64,000 nucleotides of DNA from Cellulomonas avistercoris. Its GTDB lineage: Bacteria > Actinomycetota > Actinomycetes > Actinomycetales > Cellulomonadaceae. The notes below the pieces were generated by a model. The model was not told where the DNA came from. It ran no database searches and saw only the letters and a list, made by a program, of their open reading frames with translations. The stretch spans positions 117,469 through 181,468 of the forward strand of contig NZ_JACSQV010000001.1 in NCBI RefSeq assembly GCF_014836445.1, read 5' to 3'. Below, one piece after another: positions 15,734 to 22,908 of this stretch. Each line of letters begins with the position of its first letter. Within the stretch, counting starts at the first letter, position 1. The translations under genes and the position numbers were made by a program.

Positions 15734-16998
15734 CCGCGCTGCTCGGGGTCGAGCTGGCCGGGCGGGCGGTGCTCGTCGTCGGCGGGGGACCGGTGGCCGC
15801 ACGGCGCGCCGAGGCGCTCGCCGACGAGGGTGCGCACGTGCACGTCGTCGCACCGCAGCTGTGCGAGCCGCTCGCCGACCTCGTGGTCGCCGGGCGTGCC
15901 CGCTGGTCCGACCGCGAGGTCGTCGAGACCGACCTCGACGAGGTGTGGCTCGTGCACACCGCGACGGGGGAGCGGCACACCGACACGTCGGTCGTCGCGT
16001 GGGCGTCCGCGCGCCACGTCTTCTGCGTGGACGCGGGCGGTCCGCGCCGTCCCGCTGCGGGCACCGCACGCACGCCCGCGACGACGCGCGTCGGTGACGT
16101 GCTCGTCGGTGTCGTGTCGACCACGGGCGCGGACCCGCGACGCAGCGTCCAGGTGCGCGACCGCCTCGCGGCGCTGCTGCGCGCCGGGGACGTCGACCTG
16201 CGGAGGCGCCGGGCCGCCCCCGACCGCGGACGGGTCGTCCTGGTCGGCGGAGGGCCGGGGGACGTGGGGCTGCTCACCGTCGCCGGACGACGCGCGCTGG
16301 CCGAGGCCGACGTCGTGGTCGCCGACCGGCTGGGTCCCACCGACGTGCTCGACGAGCTCCCCGCCGACGTCGAGGTCATCGACGTGGGCAAGTCGCCGGG
16401 CCACCACCCCGTGCCGCAGGACGAGATCAACCGGATCCTCGTCGAGCAGGCGCAGCGCGGACGCCTCGTGGTGCGGCTCAAGGGCGGCGACCCGTTCGTC
16501 TACGGGCGCGGCGGCGAGGAGGTCGTCGCCTGCCGGGCCGCGGGCGTGCCCGTCACGGTCGTGCCCGGCGTGAGCAGCGCCTTCGCGGCGGCCGCGGCGG
16601 CGGGCATCCCGCTGACCCACCGCGGCGTCGTCGGCGCGGTGCACGTCATGAACGGGACGGACGGCTGGTCGGCGGCCGCGCTCACCGGTCTGCGGGACGG
16701 CTCGTGCACCGTCGTCGTCCTCATGGGCGTCGCGGCGCTGCCCGGGCTCGTGCGCGACGCGCTCGCGGGCGGCGTGGACCCCGACGTCCCCGTCGCCGTC
16801 GTCGAGCGTGCCACGCTCGTCGACCAGCGCGTGACGCGGGCCCCGCTCCACGAGGTCGCGGCGCTCTGCGCGGCCCGCGGGGTGCGCTCACCCGCCGTCG
16901 TCGTGCTCGGCGAGGTCACCCGGCCCGGGCTCCTGGACGGTCCGGCGGACGTGCCGGTGGACGCGGACGCCGCCGACCCGGCGAGAATGGGCGCGTGA
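15730..16998 (+). CDS. cysG: CysG-type siroheme synthase (dehydrogenase plus SUMT)
   Basis: The product has 422 residues. Residues 1-160 form a precorrin-2 dehydrogenase-like Rossmann domain (AVLVVGGGPVAARRAEAL; HVFCVDAGG). From about residue 168 there is a uroporphyrinogen-III C-methyltransferase: GGGPGDVGLLTVAGRRAL, VGKSPGHHPVPQDEIN, RLKGGDPFVYGRGGEE, and VPGVSSAFAAAAAAGIPLT. It makes precorrin-2 and probably oxidises it to sirohydrochlorin for NirB. The N-terminal half is diverged, so dehydrogenase activity is less certain than the methyltransferase. Iron insertion may be left to the CbiX-like protein encoded two genes downstream. Confidence 0.9.
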   Translation: MTALLGVELAGRAVLVVGGGPVAARRAEALADEGAHVHVVAPQLCEPLADLVVAGRARWSDREVVETDLDEVWLVHTATGERHTDTSVVAWASARHVFCVDAGGPRRPAAGTARTPATTRVGDVLVGVVSTTGADPRRSVQVRDRLAALLRAGDVDLRRRRAAPDRGRVVLVGGGPGDVGLLTVAGRRALAEADVVVADRLGPTDVLDELPADVEVIDVGKSPGHHPVPQDEINRILVEQAQRGRLVVRLKGGDPFVYGRGGEEVVACRAAGVPVTVVPGVSSAFAAAAAAGIPLTHRGVVGAVHVMNGTDGWSAAALTGLRDGSCTVVVLMGVAALPGLVRDALAGGVDPDVPVAVVERATLVDQRVTRAPLHEVAALCAARGVRSPAVVVLGEVTRPGLLDGPADVPVDADAADPARMGA

Positions 16999-18116
16999 CG
17001 GGGGAGATGATCGACCAGACGCTGGCCGGCTGCGTCGTGCTCGTCACGGCCGACCGCCGGGCCGCCGAGCTGAGCGCGGCCCTCGAGCGGCGCGGCGCGA
17101 GCGTGCGGCACGCGCCCGCGCTCGGCATGGTGCCGCACACCGACGACGCGCTGCTGCTCGAGCGGACGCGCGACCTGCTCGCCGACCCGCCGGACACGCT
17201 CGTCGTGACCACGGGCATCGGGTTCCGCGGGTGGATCGAGGCGGCGGACGCCGCCGGCGTCGCCGACCGCCTGCTCGAGGTGCTCGGCGCGAGCCGGATC
17301 GTCGCGCGCGGCCCCAAGGCGCGCGGCGCCATCCAGGCCGCAGGCCTGAGCGCCGACTGGGTCGCCGAGTCGGAGACCAGCGCCGAGATCGCCGAGACGC
17401 TGCTCGACGAGGGCGTCGCGGGCCGCGACATCGTCGTCCAGCACCACGGCGCCGGCGCCGACGGGCTCGACGAGGCGTTCGCGGCCGCCGGTGCGCGGGT
17501 GCGCAGCGTCGTCGTGTACCGCTGGGGCCCGCCGCCGGACCCCGCGCTCGTCCGCGAGTCGGCACGCGCGGTCGCCGACGGCGAGATCGACACGGTCGTC
17601 TTCACGTCCGCGCCCGGTGCCGCCGCGTGGGTCGCCGCCGCCGTCGAGGCCGACGCCCTCGACGGCGTGCTGCGCCGCCACCGGTCCGGCGGCGTGGTGT
17701 TCGCGGCCGTCGGGCCCGTGACGGCCCGGCCGCTGCAGGACGCGGGGATCGAGCCGCTGGTCCCCGACCGTGGACGTCTCGGCTCGCTCGTGCGGGCCGT
17801 CGTCACGCACTACGGAGGGCTCGAGGCGCTCGACACCGTCGCCGGACCGCTGCGCGTGCGTCGTGGCGCCGCCGTGCTCGACGGCCGGGTCCTGCCGCTG
17901 TCACGCACGGGGCTCGAGGTGCTGCGGCTGCTGGCGCACGCGCGCGGCTCGGTCGTGCCGCGCGAACGGGTCCTGGCCGCGCTGCCGGGGGTATCGTCCG
18001 ACCCGCACGCGGCCGAGGTCGCGATCGCCCGGCTGAGGGACGCCTCCGGCAGCCGCGCGCTCATCCGCACGGTGGTCAAGCGCGGCTACCGGATCGAGCT
18101 CCAGGAGCAGACATGA
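16995..18116 (+). CDS. nnaR: NnaR-type regulator: uroporphyrinogen-III synthase domain fused to winged helix
   Basis: The product has 373 residues. Residues 10-265 match a HemD-type uroporphyrinogen-III synthase (VVLVTADRRAAELSAALE; TTGIGFRGWIEAA; FTSAPGAAAWVAAA). Residues 290-373 match an OmpR-type winged helix (LSRTGLEVLRLLAHARGSVV; EVAIARLRDASGSRALIRTV; VKRGYRIE). The same fusion is known as NnaR in mycobacteria and Streptomyces, where it acts with GlnR on nitrate and nitrite genes. Its place between siroheme genes fits that role. The GTG at 16995 overlapping the cysG stop was chosen; an ATG at 17007 is an alternative four codons in. Confidence 0.88.
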   Translation: MTGEMIDQTLAGCVVLVTADRRAAELSAALERRGASVRHAPALGMVPHTDDALLLERTRDLLADPPDTLVVTTGIGFRGWIEAADAAGVADRLLEVLGASRIVARGPKARGAIQAAGLSADWVAESETSAEIAETLLDEGVAGRDIVVQHHGAGADGLDEAFAAAGARVRSVVVYRWGPPPDPALVRESARAVADGEIDTVVFTSAPGAAAWVAAAVEADALDGVLRRHRSGGVVFAAVGPVTARPLQDAGIEPLVPDRGRLGSLVRAVVTHYGGLEALDTVAGPLRVRRGAAVLDGRVLPLSRTGLEVLRLLAHARGSVVPRERVLAALPGVSSDPHAAEVAIARLRDASGSRALIRTVVKRGYRIELQEQT

Positions 18117-18853
18117 CGTCGCACGTCCCCCCCGCTCCCGTGCTCGTCGGCTGCTCGCACGGCACCGACAGCGTGACGGGGCGCGCGGCGATCGCGTCGA
18201 TCCTCCGGGACGTGGCCGCGGCCCGGCCCGACCTCGACGTGCGCGAGGCGTTCGTCGACGTGCAGCAGCCGGAGCTGCCCGACGTCGTCGCCGGCGCCGT
18301 CGTGCAGGCCCCGGCGGTCGTCGTGCCGCTGCTGCTCTCGACCGGCTTCCACGTCAAGACGGACGTCGCCGAGGCCGTCGACCGGCCCGGTGCGGCGGCG
18401 GGCCGGCCGATGGGACCGGACCCGCGTCTCGTGGAGATCCTCGCCGACCGGCTCGCGGCGGTGCAGGTCGCGCCCGAGGACGCGGTCGTCGTCGCCGCAG
18501 CCGGGTCCAGCGACCCGGACGCCGCGACGGCCGTGCGCGAGGTCGTCGCCGGGCTCGCCGCGCACCTCGGGCGACCCGTGACCGTCGGGTACGGGTCCGG
18601 GGCGCACCCCCGCGTGCCCGTGGCGGTCGCGGCCGCGCGCGCGGGGCTCGCCCCCGGTGGCCGCGTCGTCGTCGCCTCCTACCTGCTCGCGCCGGGCTTC
18701 TTCCTCGACCGCGTGCACGAGGCCGGCGCCGACGTCGTCACGGCGGCCCTCGCCCCGGACCCGCGGCTCGCGCAGATCGCGCTCGACCGGTACGACGAGG
18801 TGGCGGCGCGGGCGTCGGCGACGTGGCCGTCGGACGTCGCGGCCGACGCCTGA
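18113..18853 (+). CDS. cbiX: CbiX-type sirohydrochlorin chelatase
   Basis: The product has 246 residues made of two CbiX-like halves. The first holds LVGCSHGTDSVTGRAAI and PLLLSTGFHVKTDV, the metal-site His region. The second holds VVAAAGSSDPDAATAVREV and VVASYLLAPGFFLDRV. It should insert ferrous iron into sirohydrochlorin to give siroheme for NirB. A cobalt chelatase is a formal alternative, but no cobalamin genes are present here. Its ATG overlaps the nnaR stop (ATGA), so it is the last gene of the coupled operon. Confidence 0.88.
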   Translation: MTSHVPPAPVLVGCSHGTDSVTGRAAIASILRDVAAARPDLDVREAFVDVQQPELPDVVAGAVVQAPAVVVPLLLSTGFHVKTDVAEAVDRPGAAAGRPMGPDPRLVEILADRLAAVQVAPEDAVVVAAAGSSDPDAATAVREVVAGLAAHLGRPVTVGYGSGAHPRVPVAVAAARAGLAPGGRVVVASYLLAPGFFLDRVHEAGADVVTAALAPDPRLAQIALDRYDEVAARASATWPSDVAADA

Positions 18854-18913
18854 GGCACGACTCACCCTGCTGCGGGGTGGCCTCCGAGCCGCACGCCCGT
18901 GAGGATCGTCCCC

Positions 18914-18943
18914 ATGAGCACGTACGTCGCCGGTGGACCGTGA
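18914..18943 (+). other. Possible nine-codon upstream ORF before the glycosyltransferase
   Basis: An ATG with a GAGGA ribosome binding site eight bases upstream (18901-18905) opens a nine-codon frame reading MSTYVAGGP. Its stop overlaps the GTG start of the glycosyltransferase (GTGA). This is the same layout used for coupled genes elsewhere in the window. It could feed ribosomes to the next gene or act as a leader peptide. Chance is a real alternative. Confidence 0.35.
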
Positions 18944-19734
18944 CGAGGGCGGACGCGGGCGACCCCGCATCCGTGCGCACCACCGGGCAGGACTCCGCCG
19001 CGGTGCCGCGCACCGGGAGCGCGACCGTCTCGGTGGTCATCCCCGTCCGGGACGACGCGCAGCACCTCGACGCGTGCCTCGCGCTGCTGGGGCGCCAGAC
19101 CCGACGGCCCGACGAGGTCGTCGTCGTCGACAACGGCTCGACCGACGCGAGCGCTCTGGTCGCGCGGCAGCACGGCGCTCGCGTCGTGGTCGAGCCGCGC
19201 CCCGGCATCCCCTACGCCGCCGCGGCCGGCTACGACGCCGCGCGCGGCGACCTGATCCTGCGGCTCGACGCCGACTCACGGCCCGGGCCGGACTGGGTGG
19301 CGCACGCGGTCAGGGTCCTCGCCGACCCGGACGTCGAGGCCGTCAGCGGTGCTGGGCGCTTCGACCTGCGCGGACCAGGTGGCGCGCTGCTCGCGCACGC
19401 GTACCTCGGTGCGTACTACACGCTCGGTCACCTCGCGGCGGGCCACCCGGTGATCTGGGGGTCGTCGGCTGCTTTCCGCGCGGACGCGTGGCGCCGCGTC
19501 CGGGAGCACATCACCCGGTCCGGTGACGTGCACGACGACCTGGACCTGGCGATGGCGCTCGGCCCCGACGCTCGCGTGATTGTGGACCGCACGTGGCGCG
19601 TCGGGGTCTCGGCGCGCTCGCTACGGCCCGGGCGGCAGTGGGTACGGCGCTTCGGGCGCGCGTTCCGCACGCTGCGCCGGCAGTGGGACGTCATGCCACC
19701 GTGGGAGCGCTGGCGGGTGCGCCTGCAGGGCTGA
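18940..19734 (+). CDS. Family 2 glycosyltransferase
   Basis: The product has 264 residues. Residues 25-125 are a GT-A domain: VSVVIPVRDDAQHLDACLAL, VVVDNGSTDASALV, and the metal-binding LRLDADSRPGPDWV. The C-terminal part has an acceptor-side His/Asp segment (GDVHDDLDLAMALG) and a basic tail (RRFGRAFRTLRRQWDVM). No membrane helices are obvious, so it probably works at the inner face of the membrane on an unknown sugar acceptor. The GTG at 18940 gives the best N-terminus. Part of its 3' end is repeated 232 bp downstream. It lies alone in a low-conservation stretch. Confidence 0.85.
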   Translation: MTRADAGDPASVRTTGQDSAAVPRTGSATVSVVIPVRDDAQHLDACLALLGRQTRRPDEVVVVDNGSTDASALVARQHGARVVVEPRPGIPYAAAAGYDAARGDLILRLDADSRPGPDWVAHAVRVLADPDVEAVSGAGRFDLRGPGGALLAHAYLGAYYTLGHLAAGHPVIWGSSAAFRADAWRRVREHITRSGDVHDDLDLAMALGPDARVIVDRTWRVGVSARSLRPGRQWVRRFGRAFRTLRRQWDVMPPWERWRVRLQG

Positions 19735-19945
19735 CCGTGCAGAACAGCCGGTACTCGCGGGCCGTCGTGCCGAGGAGAGCAATCGGGGATGCGGCCGGAT
19801 GCCGAACGCGGAGCCAGCCATGGACGGCGACGCGCCCTGATGACCAGTTGGCAGGTCGCCGGGAGCTGAGGCAGGGCTCGGCGTCGGGCGCGGGTTCCGC
19901 ACGCTGCGCCGGCAGCGGGACGCCATGCCGCCGTGGGAGCGCTGG
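19652..19945 (+). repeat. Partial duplication of the glycosyltransferase 3' end
   Basis: Bases 19652-19713 (inside the glycosyltransferase gene) recur at 19884-19945 with 58 of 62 bases identical. The second copy still spells FRTLRRQ-D-MPPWERW in one frame but has no intact gene around it. It is a pseudogene fragment left by a tandem duplication or deletion. Confidence 0.8.
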
Positions 19946-19975
19946 GGCTCCGGCTGCGCCGCTGAACCGCTGAGC

Positions 19976-20383
19976 TCAGCCCTTCTCGCACCGCTGGAGC
20001 TCCCGCGCCCACTGCTTCCCCTCGGAGCCGTGGTCCGCGAAGTGGTGGGTGGGCACGGGGTCGTGACACCAGCGGCGGAACGCGCAGCACAGCAGCGGGC
20101 CCCGCACGGCCGTCGACAGGGGGAGGAAGAGTGCGCCGCCCACGAGGATCAGTAGCGCGGCCGCCCACCAGGGGGGCGACGAGGGGGCGACGGGCGTGAT
20201 CGCGGGGGTATGAGCGGACCGGGCATCTCGAACACCCCCTCGTGCGGGCAGACCGCGAGGACACCTGTGCCCGGGCACGACCAAGGCCCCAGGTCGATGA
20301 CCCGGGACGTGGATGTCGAGCGGCTCACGCGCCTCCGCGCGTTGCAGGAGGACCTGGCTGTCACGGGTGAGCCTGTGCCGCAA
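19976..20383 (-). CDS. Orphan small membrane protein (hypothetical)
   Basis: The frame gives 135 residues from the ATG at 20383. The C-terminal 75 residues look genuinely coding, with GC-rich third positions, one hydrophobic helix (WWAAALLILVGGALFLPL), and a Trp/Cys/His-rich tail (LLCCAFRRWCHDPVPTHHFA) ending in ELQRCEKG. The N-terminal part is proline/arginine-rich and less convincing, so the real start may be an internal GTG. No domain is recognised. It lies between a decayed glycosyltransferase fragment and the tRNA operon. Confidence 0.4.
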   Translation of the reverse strand: MRHRLTRDSQVLLQRAEAREPLDIHVPGHRPGALVVPGHRCPRGLPARGGVRDARSAHTPAITPVAPSSPPWWAAALLILVGGALFLPLSTAVRGPLLCCAFRRWCHDPVPTHHFADHGSEGKQWARELQRCEKG

Positions 20384-20548
20384 CGTGGTCCAGGGTGACG
20401 CTCGTACCCGCGCTCACCCGATCAGGTCCGGGCGTGGCGACGGGGCGCACTGCGCAACCCGGGTTCGGGGGCGCTCCTCCGTCGAGGGAACGAGGAGGTG
20501 GCTGCTGCGCGCTCCCTCCGGTACGACGAAGGCCCCAGGTCGATGACC
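20283..20548. repeat. 20-bp direct repeat derived from the tRNA terminator
   Basis: AAGGCCCCAGGTCGATGACC occurs exactly at 20283-20302 and 20529-20548. The second copy is the left arm and loop of a perfect terminator hairpin. In the first copy the right arm is degraded. Bases 20384-20528 between them hold nothing I can recognise. Confidence 0.7.
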
Positions 20549-20557
20549 TGGGGCCTT
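20529..20557 (-). terminator. Terminator of the Gly-Cys-Val tRNA operon
   Basis: A perfect 13-bp stem (20529-20541 with 20545-20557) with a three-base loop lies three bases beyond the encoded CCA end of tRNA-Val, on the downstream side of the minus-strand operon. Confidence 0.75.
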
Positions 20558-20559
20558 GC

Positions 20560-20634
20560 TGGTGGGCGATACTGGGATCGAACCAGTGACCTCTTCCGTG
20601 TCAGGGAAGCGCGCTACCGCTGCGCCAATCGCCC
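20560..20634 (-). tRNA. tRNA-Val (GAC)
   Basis: Acceptor GGGCGAT pairs with ATCGCCC. The anticodon stem-loop is CTTCC-CTGACAC-GGAAG with anticodon GAC, and the T-loop is GGTTCGATCC. The discriminator is A, and CCA is encoded at 20560-20562. It is the last gene of a three-tRNA operon. Confidence 0.95.
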
Positions 20635-20650
20635 ATGGGAGTGCAATACG

Positions 20651-20721
20651 AGGTGGAGACGGGATTCGAACCCGTGTATACGGCTTTGCAGGCCGCTGCC
20701 TCGCCTCTCGGCCACTCCACC
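20651..20721 (-). tRNA. tRNA-Cys (GCA)
   Basis: Acceptor GGTGGAG pairs with CTCCACC and the discriminator is U, as expected for tRNA-Cys. The anticodon loop CTGCAAA between GCGGC and GCCGT gives GCA. CCA is not encoded. Confidence 0.95.
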
Positions 20722-20770
20722 GCTGAGACCGCAGTCCACAACGGCTGGGAGCCGAAGGGGATAGCCTCCG

Positions 20771-20842
20771 AGCGGACGACGGGATTCGAACCCGCGACCC
20801 TCACCTTGGCAAGGTGATGCTCTACCACTGAGCCACGTCCGC
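20771..20842 (-). tRNA. tRNA-Gly (GCC)
   Basis: Acceptor GCGGACG pairs with CGTCCGC. The anticodon loop TTGCCAA between TCACC and GGTGA gives GCC. The T-arm GCGGGTTCGAATCCCGT is canonical. It is the first gene of the minus-strand tRNA operon. Confidence 0.95.
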
Positions 20843-20885
20843 GCGTCAGTTCCGCCGTTTCACCGGCGTTCCTGGTGCGTCGAAG

Positions 20886-20916
20886 ACTCTAGACGACAAA
20901 CTCGTGGAGAGTCCAA
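20886..20916 (-). promoter_or_regulatory. Promoter of the tRNA operon
   Basis: Reading the minus strand, TTGGAC (20911-20916) and TAGAGT (20886-20891) are separated by 19 bp, about 43 bases before tRNA-Gly. The boxes are good; the spacing is slightly long. Confidence 0.5.
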
Positions 20917-21026
20917 CTGGCCCTCGTCAGCGGGTCGCCAGACACGTCTGCCGACCCGGCCCCGGGGGTGCGCGCCGCCGTCGTGACGGGCGTCGCCGCA
21001 GGTGTCGTGGGTGGGAGGATGAGCGC

Positions 21027-21890
21027 GTGGACCTCGCGATCTGGGCCGGCGGACGGCTGCGCACGCCGGACGAGCCGGTGCTCGCAGCCGTCGACCACGG
21101 GCTCACCGTCGGGGACGGGGTGTTCGAGACGTGCGCCGTCCACCGCGGTACCGCCTTCGCGCTCACGCGCCACCTCGCCCGCCTCGAGGCGTCGGCCCGC
21201 GGGCTCGGCCTGCCGCCCCTGCCGATGGACGAGGTCCGCGAGGGTGTCCGCGCGGTGCTCCGGGCCGCGGGGGAGCACGCTGGGCGCCTCCGCATCACCG
21301 TCACCGGCGGCCCCGGCCCGCTGGGCTCGCACCGCTACCCGGACGACGAGGTGCGCCCCACGGTGGTCGTCGTGGCAGGTCCTGCCGCGACGTCCGACGT
21401 CGCGCGTGCCGTGCGCGTCCCGTGGGTGCGCAACGAGCGCTCGCCGCTCGCAGGGCTCAAGACGACCTCGTACGGCGAGAACGTCGTCGCGCTCGCACGG
21501 GCGCGTGAGCGCGGTGCCGACGAGGCCCTGCTGGCCGACACCCGCGGACGCCTGAGCGAGGGCACCGGGTCCAACGTCTTCGTCGAGCTCGGCGGCGAGC
21601 TGCTCACGCCGTCGCTCGAGACCGGAGCGCTCGCGGGCGTCACGCGGGCCCTGGTGCTGCAGTGGGGCGCCGAGGCGCGTCTCCCGGTGCGCGAGGCGCG
21701 CCCCGACGAGCTGGCGTGGGAGGTGCTCGACGAGGTCGTCGCGGGTCGCGCGCACCTGGCGCTGACGGGATCGGTCCGCAACGTCACGCCCGTCGTGCGG
21801 CTCGACGACCACGACGTCGCCGTCGGTGCGCTGTCCCGCGAGGTCCAGCGGCTGTTCCTCGCGCGGCTGGACGACGACGTCGACCCCTGA
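21027..21890 (+). CDS. Class IV aminotransferase (4-amino-4-deoxychorismate lyase-like)
   Basis: The product has 287 residues. It has the fold-type IV PLP signatures AAVDHGLTVGDGVFETCAV, the PLP lysine in AGLKTTSYGENVVALARA, and EALLADTRGRLSEGTGSNVF. The family includes aminodeoxychorismate lyase, D-amino acid transaminase and branched-chain transaminases. The short length and the single-gene setting favour the PabC/D-amino acid group, but the substrate is not settled. GGGAGG lies eight bases before the GTG start, which rejects the longer frame. A strong hairpin separates it from the convergent ssgB. Confidence 0.85.
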   Translation: MDLAIWAGGRLRTPDEPVLAAVDHGLTVGDGVFETCAVHRGTAFALTRHLARLEASARGLGLPPLPMDEVREGVRAVLRAAGEHAGRLRITVTGGPGPLGSHRYPDDEVRPTVVVVAGPAATSDVARAVRVPWVRNERSPLAGLKTTSYGENVVALARARERGADEALLADTRGRLSEGTGSNVFVELGGELLTPSLETGALAGVTRALVLQWGAEARLPVREARPDELAWEVLDEVVAGRAHLALTGSVRNVTPVVRLDDHDVAVGALSREVQRLFLARLDDDVDP

Positions 21891-21922
21891 TCGCGTCGTG
21901 CCACGTGCGCCCGGACGCACGA

Positions 21923-21951
21923 CAGCCGGCCCCGCGTCGCGGGACCGGCTG
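21923..21951. terminator. Bidirectional terminator between aminotransferase and ssgB
   Basis: A 13-bp stem with one mismatch (21923-21935 with 21939-21951) and a three-base loop lies in the gap between two convergent genes. Confidence 0.65.
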
Positions 21952-21972
21952 GAAGCCGTGGTGGCGCCGAGG

Positions 21973-22401
21973 TCAGGCGGTGAGGAGAGCCGCGATGAGC
22001 GCGGTGATCTCGCCCTCCATCTTGTCCGACTCGGCCCCGATGGGGACGAGGGCCTCGGTCGCGGCGATGAACCGCAGGAGTGGCTCGGTCGGCGCTGCGA
22101 GCAGCGCGCTGCCCTCCACGCCGGAGAGCGACACGAGGGTGTAGTCGGGGTCGTCGTCGCGCCACACCTGCACGTCGCCCGTGCCGGCCGGTGCGTCGGC
22201 GACCGCGTGCACACCCTGCGCCAGCAGCTCACGGCCGAGGAGCCAGGTCGACATCGTGTGGGCGCCGGTGAAGACGGCGCGCACCGTGTACGGGTCGGTG
22301 GTGCGGAAGCACATCTCTGCGGACACCGGGATGACGGTCGCGTCCGACCCGATGAGCTGCATGGCAACGACCTCGATGACGTCGTACGACGTATCCGTCA
22401 T
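21973..22401 (-). CDS. ssgB: SsgB-like cell division/sporulation regulator
   Basis: The product has 142 residues, close to the SsgA-like protein size. Typical stretches are AEMCFRTTDPYTVRAVF near residue 32, TWLLGRELLAQGV, and GDVQVWRDDDPDYTLVSLSG with a helical tail. In Streptomyces, SsgB helps place FtsZ at sporulation septa, and its gene also lies between thrS and a Gly/Cys/Val tRNA group. I therefore infer the SsgB orthologue rather than another family member. AGGAGG sits five bases before the ATG at 22401. An upstream in-frame ATG at 22419 lacks such a site. Confidence 0.85.
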   Translation of the reverse strand: MTDTSYDVIEVVAMQLIGSDATVIPVSAEMCFRTTDPYTVRAVFTGAHTMSTWLLGRELLAQGVHAVADAPAGTGDVQVWRDDDPDYTLVSLSGVEGSALLAAPTEPLLRFIAATEALVPIGAESDKMEGEITALIAALLTA

Positions 22402-22756
22402 CGGGTCCTCCTGTCGCATGGTGGGGCCCCGATCGGGCCGTGAGGTCACATCATGGCAGGACGGATGTCCCATTGGACCGATGCTCGGGCACAGTTCACC
22501 CGCCCGGACCCTTTCAGGTGGTATGGAAAACGTTGCACATCGCTCTCTCGGGTGCCGAAGCCGACATTTCACCCCGGTTCGCCCGGGCATGTCCGCCCTC
22601 GGTCGGGCGTCGCGCCGCCCGTCGCGACGCGACGTCCGCCGGTTCGGAGATCTGCCCGACGTCCGCTAGCATCGTCTCCCGTGCCGCCTACGGGTGGTCC
22701 GCACGACTCCTGCCCACGGGCCGGGGAGGCGGGCACACGTGGCCGGCGCAGGCAGC
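22402..22756. other. Intergenic region with ssgB and tRNA-Val promoters
   Basis: No gene is seen in these 355 bases. The left part is the upstream region of ssgB and includes a locally AT-richer stretch near 22505-22540. On the plus strand TAGCAT at 22667-22672, with a weak TTCGGA 18 bp upstream, is a likely promoter for tRNA-Val, leaving an 85-base 5' leader to be processed. Confidence 0.45.
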
Positions 22757-22828
22757 GGGCGATTGGCTCAGTGGTAGAGCGCCTCGTTCACACCGAGGAG
22801 GTCACTGGTTCGAACCCAGTATCGCCCA
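22757..22828 (+). tRNA. tRNA-Val (CAC)
   Basis: Acceptor GGGCGAT pairs with ATCGCCC. The anticodon arm CCTCG-TTCACAC-CGAGG gives anticodon CAC, and the T-arm CTGGTTCGAACCCAG is canonical. CCA is not encoded. It shares its acceptor and T-arm with the Val-GAC gene 2.1 kb away on the other strand. Confidence 0.95.
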
Positions 22829-22833
22829 CCCGC

Positions 22834-22867
22834 ACGAACGCCCCCGGCTTGAGCCGGGGGCGTTCGT
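22834..22867 (+). terminator. Terminator after tRNA-Val (CAC)
   Basis: A perfect 16-bp stem (from ACGAACGCCCCCGGCT to its complement) with a two-base minimal loop begins six bases after the tRNA and is followed by CGTT. Confidence 0.8.
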
Positions 22868-22896
22868 CGTTCCAGGTGAGCGCGTCGTCGGCGTGC

Positions 22897-22902
22897 CAGA
22901 CT
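22897..22902 (+). promoter_or_regulatory. -10 box of nadE (leaderless)
   Basis: CAGACT ends six bases before the GTG start of nadE, and no ribosome binding site is visible. Confidence 0.4.
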
Positions 22903-22908
22903 CGCAGC

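Noticed and set aside
15730..16230. Possible pseudogene character of the CysG dehydrogenase half
   Set aside because: The domain is diverged, but the Rossmann motif and an Asp in HVFCVDAGG are kept and there is no frameshift, so it is annotated as intact with lower certainty for that activity.
19593..19973. Plus-strand 126-codon frame overlapping the glycosyltransferase end
   Set aside because: It is out of frame with the glycosyltransferase, and its repeated segments only reflect the duplicated DNA.
20384..20528. A small plus-strand gene before the tRNA operon
   Set aside because: Short open frames exist, but they lack a ribosome binding site, consistent codon pattern or any recognisable motif, and one runs into the tRNA genes.
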